Source: Oscheius sp. JU75 (taxonomy: Eukaryota; Nematoda; Chromadorea; Rhabditida; Rhabditidae). From it: a stretch of DNA of 64,000 nucleotides. This document shows positions 54,850 through 64,000 of this stretch, piece after piece. Every line of letters starts with the position of its first letter. Within the stretch, counting starts at the first letter, position 1. Under the pieces are notes generated by a model that saw only the letters and a list, made by a program, of their open reading frames with translations, was not told the DNA's origin and did not search any database. A program made the position numbers and the translations under genes. The stretch spans positions 6,572,001-6,636,000 of the forward strand of contig JASJZC010000004.1 in assembly GCA_037178855.1 (NCBI GenBank), read 5' to 3'.

Positions 54850-56283
54850 AGATGTCAGAATTAGATACCGGGAATGTTAGTCACTATTCAGTTTCGATAA
54901 AAAGGAGTATTTTCTTTTTCAACTGGAACCGTTTTTGTTTTTATTTTTGCAGCTTCTCGAAAAGCCTTAAAAGCATGGCATCTAAACTATGAAAGCACGA
55001 TGGTGTCTGTGGTTAACTCTGTTACTTTGTTTGTTTGTCCGTGGCCACGAAACAAAAGCAAAGCAAAAAACTGTAAAACTTTTTCTTCAACTACTGGAGG
55101 CGAAGCCGATTGGTACACGTATTTAAAAGGTTTGGGATTGTTCTATGTTAAGGAGTTGATTGACATCAAGAGAATTGTTACTCGATAACTTTCCCCAAAT
55201 TTACACTCACATTTCTACTGTCTACCAAAACGAAAAAGCCTGCTAGTTCTTCACGATATTCCCACGGCGATCTGCTTCTCACAGTTGTTTTTAATTGGTC
55301 GGGAGGGTCATTTTCACGCTCCGGCGACTTGTGGGGAAGGCCGTGGAAACTCGAAGGATCAACAAGATGTTTCTCTCCTGTAGCTTTTTCAAAAAAGGAG
55401 GTATTTTCGCCGACAGTCCGTGTTTTCCGGGAGGGCGTCATAAAGAAGCCGGACCAGGTGGCTTTAGGACCCAGGTGTGTTGAAGGTCGTTCAAATAACG
55501 AGCTGTCAACGACTGCCCGGAACGAAGTCCATCCATTTTCTTACTCTCAGCCTGCTCTGAATAATAAAGAGTAGAGCTCCAATGACTCAACAGGGCGTGA
55601 TAGCCGACACTCAATCTCGGAGACGCCGAAAGGCCGCTCCAGTTGAATAATTTAAGACCCTGCCTACGGTAGGCCGCTTCCTGCAGCTCATCAATCCCTT
55701 ACGGCTCATCGCCCAGCCGCTTCACAACTCACAGGTGTTCCTAACTTGAAACGATTTCCTCTGTTTCCTCAACTTTGCTTAATCGTATCATGTTCAGCCA
55801 GCGGCGGGTCACACTCGAATCAAATGGCCCTGAAAAACGACTCTCGACCGCTTTTTTTGAACCGCGCCGCCCACAACTTCGGGATACTCTACCAAATACT
55901 GTAGATAAAACTTTCGTTTGTGTAACTGTCGAAACTACTCTGCGAAGACTACGAAGACTAGCCTACGACCGAAGACTAGGCTGCATATTAGTAAAAACCA
56001 GGAGGTTCCTAAACTTCCAGAGCTTTCAGAAACTGTTTGATTAGCTCTTCTGCGCCTACCGGAGACTAATCAAACGTTTGAAATATTAAATGTGAGCTCA
56101 ATTCAATATTTATATAAGATCTGGGATACACACATATTATTTCTGCACGTTGGAACGCACTTTGGTCGACAAGAGAGTGGGGGAGAAATGGAGGCATGAT
56201 GAGAGACAAAGGTTGGATCCTAAAGCGTGGGGAGATGATTGTACACAAGAAACCGGATGACAATCTGAGTGGGTCGATGAGAA
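54850..56283. other. Region between BTB and Dlx, one tentative exon
   Basis: A minus-strand open stretch from about 55545 to 55178 reads SSLFERPSTHLGPKATWSGF, then TPSRKTRTVGENTSFFEK and YREELAGFFVLVDSRN. It has coding-like composition but no start codon or partner exon I can place, so it is left as a possible terminal exon. A repeat fragment at 55000-55130 is shared with myosin intron 14. Confidence 0.35.
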
Positions 56284-58862
56284 TCAGTAGCTTGGATAGC
56301 CCATGGCTGGCTGGGTCTGTGCCCAGTAGTGATACTGGTCATAATAGGTGGCCGTCGACTTGACATCCTGATCCGAGGGCGAGAACTTGTTCAGGTTGTC
56401 GTAAGTGGACAGGGGAGTCTGTATCAAGCCCTAAAGTTATGTGGTTAGCCTAATTTCCACTGAAAGCCAAACCATTGGCGGTAAGGCTGAAGTAGCGGTT
56501 GCAGGTCCCACTGTTCCCAAGGCGTTTGTCCAAAGCTCTGGGTGAGTAGTGACTTCAGTCTTGAAGGTTTGAAGAGGGAGAGTTGCTGTCGACGGGATGG
56601 CAGAGGTTTCTTCCGGTACATCCGGTGAGTCCGTCCTCTCATTACTTCCCTCAGTGTCACCTTCTTCGTCGGAGGCTCGATCACAAGTACCGTTCTTCGA
56701 CTTCTTCTGTTTGGAACGGCGATTTTGGAACCAGATTTTGACCTGAAAGTTAAACTTTTAGAAACAGCGAAGCCAGAAGTTGGTTGTAAAAGGCAAGTCT
56801 CTCTTGGAGCATCCCTTGATAGTACGGCTGAGACACAACCGATCTTCTGAATACACCACAAATGTCCACTTTCACTTGGAATGTTCTTGGTAGGACGTTG
56901 CATTGTTGTTTTCTGTCTGTTAGCTAGCAGTTCAGACGATTTCCACTGTTCCCTCCGGAAATGTCAACATGTAGTTCACAAAGCCAGCTGGTCGAGGTCG
57001 CCCCGGATTCGTCTGTGTGTTTTTTATCATCAACACAGAGGTCAGAGCCGGCAGCAGAAAGAATAGAGGTCTCGGAGACGCAGAGACTCGACTCGCGTCC
57101 GACAGTCGCCACAGTCACTCCATTGTTGGGGAGACGATAATTACTGTCACGGGCGACTGAGAGAGGGACAGTACCGTAACCGACGCAGAGGCAGTGACAA
57201 AGACAGGTGGGACAGGTGGTCGAGGAAAAACGGGGTTACCGGAGGAAGTAGGCGCTTACCAAAGCGTCGGGTTTGGTAAAGTTGTGAACCGATTTTATGG
57301 CAGTTTTTCAGACCCCCCTCTTTCCCTCAATGAGTACACTTCCAGTACCTCAAAGTACAATCGAGGGGCTGGCTTGTACCTAACCATTATCCTTATCACC
57401 TGAGGGCTGTTTTGCTCAGGCTCGAACCTGACAATCAGTTGGTCGGCTAGCGACTCATCCCTCTCCCAAGCCCACAATTATGCCCACCACTCCACAGTAG
57501 GACTTGAACTCTTGAGATATTGCCAGCCGATTGAGTCTCGCTCGGCCAATACGGTGGAGGATGATGAGCTCAACGACTTGTGAGACTGAGGGGGAGCCCG
57601 TAAAGCGCAAGGTCGGGGGTAGCTGTAAAAGACCTTTATGGCACTGGAGCGAAGAGTTGCGAATCGAAAGGATCAGCGCTGGTGGTTTGTCAAGAGATGG
57701 ATTGGGACGAGCTGATAAGAATCGCACCTGTCGCGCGAACGACGCGTGCCACCGGCAAACGCAATCCGTGCCCTCATGGCTGACAGATAGACGAAGAGAT
57801 GTCCTCTGGGACCAGGGCCTAGGGATACGTTCACATGTTTGTTAGGTAATTAAGTAGAAACCGTTGATTTGGAAAAAGAGAGTTAGTGTCTCGTAGCTAG
57901 AAAATGGTGAACTTCCCGAAGCTAAAGAATACGATAAGTTTTCAAACTAACAAATATCTTCCAGCTTGTTTCTCAGAATCTACTTATCATTCGAATGGTC
58001 AGAAGGGCGCTGAGAATTGGTACACAAAAGCCAAGCAAGTTTGAAGCGAAACGCAGAGACTGTTTGAAAACAAAACTGACAGTATTGGTTTTTAGAATTG
58101 CAGCATTTTCAGAGCAATAGAAGATCGCTTTTGTAAAACTCTGACCTGTTCCCTAGATTTTCATCCCACAACCACCTATCGTGTCGGCATCTCTGTTCCC
58201 TTCACAACTCCTCCCACCAGCATCGGCTCCCATCCCCACCAAAAAGATGTGTTAGTCCCCCGAGTCTTCCCACTTCGAAAGCTGTGCGGTGGAACCGTGC
58301 CTCTCTCTCTTTCTAAGACATCGATTCGTCTCCCCCGCTCGCTCTCCAAAACTGGCTCCATCAACATCTCCCGGGCACCCCTTACAGTAACCAACCTGTG
58401 TCTGTGTAAGGCCAAGCTCCGCTGCTAGAGCTGCCCGATCCGGCAGTGCCAAGTACGCCGTCTTGTTGAACCTGAAAGCAAGAATGCTCAACTCGGAAAA
58501 AGCTGATGTACCTCTTCTGAAGCATCTGAAGTTGCTGAGAAGAGTAAATGGTTCTCGGTTTCCGGACCTTCTTGCCCTTGTTGTTGATCTTCACCTCGCC
58601 ACCTTCAATGATCTTCGTAGTCACATGCTCTAAAGACTTTTTGCCATCTAAAGCTTTGTCAACTACCTTCAGGGGAGCTCGCGGTGGGAGGATTGTACAT
58701 GAAGGACTGTGGAGCATACATTGCCGAGGCCGTGCTGGCAGGGAAAGCTCCGTAGAAGTTCGGGTAAGGGTACATGGAGCCCTGTCTAGAGGCATCACTC
58801 CCGGCCGCATAGTTGTTGCCGTAGTTGTTGTAGTCAAGAAACGGAGATCTGGCCGGATCCAT
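56284..58862 (-). CDS. Dlx: Distal-less (Dlx) homeobox transcription factor, 5 exons, 268 aa
   Basis: Exons 58862-58667, 58629-58512, 58471-58396, 56742-56473 and 56430-56284 join in frame; the intron splitting the homeodomain at 44/45 is 1.65 kb and the others are 37-42 nt. The homeodomain starts [18 protein letters not shown]. It has [20 protein letters not shown] and helix 3 [14 protein letters not shown], with Gln at position 50, as in Distal-less proteins. The TQTQ|VKIW intron position is the classical Dlx one; a second intron after QKR, also inside the homeodomain, is less usual. The N terminus is Tyr/Asn-rich ([14 protein letters not shown]), and the C terminus ends [20 protein letters not shown]. 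Known role: sequence-specific regulator in appendage, nervous-system and ectoderm patterning. Confidence 0.93.
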
Positions 58863-61800
58863 CCTGAAAATAATCCAGTAAGGGTGGGAATTTTCGAAGG
58901 AAAAGAGTCCATATCATGAAGGTGAGAAAATTGGCTGCGCGCCGGTATGTGATTGCTTGATTACCGTAATTACCGGTGGTTTGGGCAAATTTGCTGTAAT
59001 TTTAAGGTCTCGCGCCAAAATAAAGGGAAGATGTGCGCTTATTTTAAGGACCTTTTTACGAGTATCATTTACAGATTAGTGGTCGGGCTTAATAGCCCAA
59101 AATGAGGAGGTATGAAGGGCTTCAACTGGGCACCAAAAGTAGGGGGAACGTGCAGAGTTTGATAGATTTGGAAAGAAGACAATACGGGAATGGATGAGCG
59201 TTTTGGTTGCAGTGTATGTCCGTGTGAAAGAGGAGACGGTCTCTGTCCGGGGCTGCCCCGCCCCGACACAGCCTCGACTGGCTGTCTCCGCCCCCGGTTT
59301 CGTAGCCATCCCCTTTTGGTCGAGGCTCGGGATCCACCCAAAAAGGTAGAGTATTGAAATATCAGAATCTGCCAAGTGACTATCAACTCAACCATTGAAC
59401 ATACTTTTAGTCTTCGTGAGTCCCTGGGAGGGGCAGAGTTAAGGGCCCTCCGACGATTTGGCGCTGCAATTTGGATTCGGACAACCCTCTGGTATTGCAG
59501 CTAATTGCAGGTGTGCTCGTCTCTCTGTTTCTCCTCTACGTTCGCCTGATTGCCTGCATTCCGCTACAGTCCCGGAGCTTTGATCCGTACAGTCTCCACT
59601 TCCTGAAAAAATGGTATCTGTCTACCAAAGTGGACATCATACCTGTTTTTCTCGGATTTTAGCACTACCACGACTGCCAGCATATTTTTTAACTGCGTGA
59701 AAATCAGTTTTTGTTTACGGTGTCATCTCGTTTTGAGGCATCTCTTTCGGCTAAACAATAATCAGTGAAAACGGAAGTTTACAGCTTTCACAATAGAATA
59801 CTCATTTCCGACGAGGAAGACAATGAAGCGAAAAGTCTATAGCAGGAATGGTATGAAAAAAAGCAGTGCCAGTAATTTTAAAGCATAGCTTCGATCGAAA
59901 ATTGTTGATAATATAGAGAACGAAAAAACCATTTCGAAGAAACGGTGATAATAAAAGCCTAATGCATCGGATTGTCTTGCTCCATTTGTAATCAGTGTTC
60001 TGCACAGCTGTAGACCAGAAAGCCACACCACTAACAGCTGAATTGTTAGATTCCGCCAGTGCCGTGTTCAATGCGCGACGAGAGAGTACGGGTGAAGCAC
60101 AAGCTCAAGAAAATGTTTTCCATGTTCACGGAGTTCCAAGACAATACGCACCATGTCAAAATATCAGGAAGGTAGAAAAGAGCTTTCAAAAAATCTGCTT
60201 AATCAAGAAAGATTTTACAACTAACACGCCCATTATGGTCGTGACTTCCTGACCCAGTAAAATAGCCAATAAAGCGTTCCCTTTAGGAGATTAGCCTTGT
60301 CGGACTCGGATCCCTGTCTCTTCTTCTGCTCACTGCGGGAGTTTTGGACAGTAATCCCCCTTCCCCGCTTCCGCTGGCCACCTTGATCGAATCCTCGCGG
60401 TAAGAAAGTGACACCTGCCCTCCTCCTGTTTATCTGTTTCTTCAATCGTGTCTCGCGTATCTTGATTGCACTGTCAGATGGAGTTAGTGTGTCGGTTTGA
60501 GGTAAAATTAGGACTGGAGTAGTGGAAGAAGGGGCGGAGGAGAGACAAACTGACTCCGAGAGAGAGAGAGAAGGACACTTGGAATCCGCACAGATTGCCC
60601 CCGGCCAGGCTGAATTGCCTGAAATGACACATAATTTGTGCGAATAGTTGTTAGTAATTGTGCTGCCCCGTCGTCTCGTGGCGCCACAGCTATTTTCTGT
60701 CTCTCTCTCTACTTTACCAAATGCCAGAAATTCTTCTATCTCTATCGAAATTTTTGTCGAATGATTGCGTTTGATAAGCATCCATTCACCTTGTTAGTAA
60801 AAGTCTCAAGTAAAAATTTTGGGAAGACATCTTAAATGATTTCAGTTAGCGGTCCGAACAGAATATTTTTGAGGTTTTCAAAGTCAAACAGTTTCCTTAT
60901 CGTCCATCAAGACAGTTTAGAGCTTAACTTTCTGACTTCTATAGCCTGAAAGACTTTAAAGGGGCACTCACTGCGAGGGGATGAGAAGACTGCGGAGCCA
61001 TTGTTGTAGATGGGCCCGCCACGAATGCATTTTTTGTTTTTTTTCGGTACTTTACACTCCTGTTCTTGGTTTCTAAGTGTATTTAATCGGCTTAGCGCCA
61101 AAAACTTCCCCAGAAACGTTTACTCCGAAATAAAAAAAAACCGTGAATAATGAAGAAAATTGAGGAAACGCTGTTTTTTTCTCCTTTTTCTTATCCCCAA
61201 CATTATTCTCTACATTTTTGACATAGAAGTAGACGTTTCTGGAGTAGGCTTCGACGCTGAGTCCATAAAAAATACTTAGAAGCCATAAACATGTGTGTAA
61301 AGCACCGAAAAACCCAGAAAATGCATTGTGAGCGGAATTCGTCACGGGACCCGATTTGAAAACGCGTTCCGCCGTCCCCTCATCCCCTCACATTGAAAGT
61401 GTCCCTTTAATACTATGGTGAAATGGTGTTACACCTGACACGACGAGACAGTATGGGTGGGAGCCCGTTTGAATCCCATATAACAAACGCTGATAAACGA
61501 AGGAATAGACACAATACAGAATGCCAAGAAGAACGACTGGCCACCAGGAGTGGTTGTTAAGGTTGAGGGGCGAAAATCTGCGCAGCAGCGGCAGCAATTG
61601 TCAAAATTACCGTATTATTAGCAGGTGATTGCCGTCATTTGAAGAGGGGGCCGACTCGATAATTCGCCCATTTTCCCTCCAACCACCACTCGGGCTCTGG
61701 TTCTCTTCCAGGTTCCTACTTCTTATTTTTCTCCGTTAGGATGCCATCTGTGTTTTTCTTCCCTTTCTTCTACTGCACCTGTTGTAGACTGTGGTCCTGG

Positions 61801-64000
61801 AACCACAAAGCCTTGCCGCCCCTCGGATCGCATTCACGCTACCTCACGCCTCGTTGACCATCCAGAGGAAAGAGTCTTTTTGATTACCTGAACATACAAG
61901 ACCCAGGGAGTATAATATGGCAACAAGCAAAATTAAAAACACAGGCACATTCGCTTTTTGGATCAAATGCATTTCAGAAATGTCCTGCAAAGTTATAGCC
62001 TATGAGCAGCTCCTTGTGCACTATAGACAATACGTGGAACCTCCTGTTATCTTTACCGGGTGCCGCCCTCGTACGGGAGAGACAAGTTAGAAAAGTTACA
62101 GAAGTTTATGATTACCGGCACCCCTTGTAGTCAACAGTCTACTAATCCGGGCAAATCCTTTGTTCTCTCCTGCTCTTCACCCTGTTCACCTTAGTCTTTT
62201 CTCTTAGACTCTATGCACCTGGACCGACGAGGCCACGACCCCCTGCCGTCAGCTATTGTCGCCTCCTAGTAATTAGTGCTTGCGTCTTCGAAAGAGCAAG
62301 GCAGCCGACGTGGGGGAACAGAGAAAGAATCCGAGACTTTAATAGGGAGAACCAAGATTTTATGGCTGGGATGTGACTGTAAACCCGTAGCCAGTCTGCG
62401 AGTCTCTTCTCCTTTTCTGATCTCCTCTCCGTCACTACCGTACTCTCAACTGGTTATTGTTTTGTCCCTCTTCTGAATACGGTATTGTGTTTCTCTTTTT
62501 GACACATGCCTATGCCCAAAGCAGATCCCGGGGGTCTTCTTCTGGTGCCATCACTCGACTCGAGCTCAGAGCAGCACCGCGGGAGATGATCGCGTGGACA
62601 GAGCCCATGCTGGGACCACCGACAGAGGATTACGCGATTAGCTAGTGAGGATGTAGAGGGCCAAGAACAGTTTAAAACACTTGTACTATTTGTCTCTTTA
62701 GAAGACGAGGAGAGACACACTTCCTACCGTAACCTTTCGAAAGACAAATCGATTCGTCTTGCCCGTGGGCTATAATTATGCTCTCCCTCTCCTTGAGGGG
62801 CCAGTTCCCGTTACTTCAGAACTTGAGGGAAAACGGGCTGGATTCAAACCTTGACCGGTGGTGGGAACAATTGAGTGTCGGTAGTGGCTCCGGTAATTAA
62901 AGGCTTCCTCGAGACTAGAGTCCATATGGTAGCTCCGGCTAGCCCCATATCGCTCACAGGAGCCCATTATGACCACCTTTTGCCGCCACACGACTGGGTG
63001 GAATGGGAAAATGATTCGGGGGTTCAGCCGAGAGATAAATAGGCTGTGAAAATAAGAAGTAGGGACTGAAATAGAAGGGTTTCAGAAGACTCCTGTACTG
63101 TTAGACTGTTTTTTCGTCTCTCTGTCTATCTGTCCTTTTGCCCCACAGTTCTTTCGATTGCCTATCTCTTTGATCGGCTCTATTCATCTTTCAACCTCTT
63201 TATTTCTCTCCTGCTTCTCCATTCTTCGTCCTCCTTGTGTCCGTAGCCGTCTTCCGGTGTTTCCGGACAGGCTGTCCATAATTGCTGTGCCTCACGCGCG
63301 CGCTCACCGCGCACGTCACTCACACTGCGCCAGTTTACAAGCGAATTCCGGTGCCATGGAGGGAAGGAGTAAGAGGAGGAGGGATGATGAGAGAAAAGGG
63401 ATGATAGAAGAGCCAAATAATATGTCTTCTCTCTGATTGTTAGGGGAAATAACTGAAAGTCTATCCAATCTCTTTTGACTTGAAGCTTCCGTCCAGTGCC
63501 GTTCTCTCTCGCAGCATAGAGTCTTTAGATTTTTATCTGTTAATTGGGCAAAAGATGACAGTTCTCTTTTCAAATTAACAAAGCATCCTGAACCTTTGGG
63601 CTTTGTATCTTTCAGAACGAACCAGACAAGCATGATAAACTGAGAGACCGTTCCGTACTCCCTATCTCTCCGAGAGCAGAAACGCTTTTTGTAACTAGCA
63701 ATGTTTTATCTTTCAAATGTTATAGTTCCTAACAACACTTCCTTCTTGTGTTTCATGTTTTTCTTTGTCACCGTCCTCTGCAATTTTGTACTTAACGGAT
63801 TAGAGGCAGCTCGGCACAATCCTTGTTGGCGCTAAGAGTTCTTTATGCGGCGGCATGCCGTAATTATCACTTGAACTTGTTCGCTCAAAAACAGCTCTTT
63901 GTCATCTTTCCACCGATTTTTGTTCAAAATAATCCATATTTCAGATGTCGCAACCGTAGCTAATTAGCGTCTGGTGAAATGTGAGATTCACGACCGTGAC
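58863..64000. other. Region upstream of Dlx, no supported gene
   Basis: About 5.1 kb on the 5' side of Dlx contains several open frames of 60-182 codons, the longest on minus at 60233-60781. None has a recognisable motif, a start context or in-phase partner exons. It may hold Dlx regulatory sequence, but I cannot point to individual sites. Confidence 0.5.

Noticed and set aside
59471-59662. A small membrane protein gene (63 codons with a hydrophobic segment)
   Set aside because: There is no clear ATG start and no transcript signal; a hydrophobic stretch alone is weak evidence.
60233-60781. A 182-codon minus-strand open frame upstream of Dlx
   Set aside because: It has no recognisable domain, includes low-complexity TC-rich sequence and has no in-phase neighbouring exons. 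It could be real, but nothing supports it.

Overview
The window is from an animal nuclear genome. It carries a muscle-type myosin II heavy chain, a Distal-less (Dlx) homeobox gene, spliceosomal introns in almost every gene, a U2 snRNA gene and typical metazoan mobile elements (Helitron, Tc1/mariner, Ty3/gypsy, LINE). Most introns are only about 34 to 45 nt with GT...TTTTAG or TTTCAG ends, so this is a compact-intron invertebrate. The sequence alone does not name the phylum.

Region by region. 1-167: the start of an unknown minus-strand gene leaving the window. 577-12412: a 25-exon myosin heavy chain with a normal motor but a tail of only about 400 residues. A 3-exon minus-strand gene sits in its tenth intron, and a U2 snRNA gene and Helitron fragments lie in other introns. 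12.6-13.2 kb: a foldback element. 13.6-18.8 kb: three small unknown genes, one with an AT-hook plus a C-terminal membrane helix. 18.9-19.4 kb: a LINE relic. 20.07-26.69 kb: a Helitron whose 1734-aa Rep/helicase gene is split by 14 short introns yet stays in frame throughout, followed by two short deletion derivatives in tandem. 27.9-35.5 kb: a small ORF and three related kinase loci. One is complete but frameshifted and hit by a mariner, one is a palindromic N-lobe fragment, and one has an intact catalytic domain without a glycine-loop exon. 35.5-43.7 kb: repeats and two multi-exon unknown minus-strand genes. 43.7-48.5 kb: a gypsy element without a 3' LTR, abutting the second of these genes, with a second gypsy relic behind it. 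49.1-51.5 kb: an unknown glycine-rich, multi-helix membrane protein. 53.3-54.8 kb: a gene with tandem BTB and zinc-ribbon units. 56.3-58.9 kb: Dlx. 58.9-64 kb: no gene I can support.

The genes do not form a pathway. The most interesting features are the short-tailed myosin II locus with its nested genes, the intact intron-rich Helitron with visible deletion derivatives and an empty-site comparison, the possible in-frame splice between gypsy integrase and a host gene, and several multi-exon genes I could not assign to any family. Gene models were assembled by eye from reading-frame continuity across GT-AG junctions.
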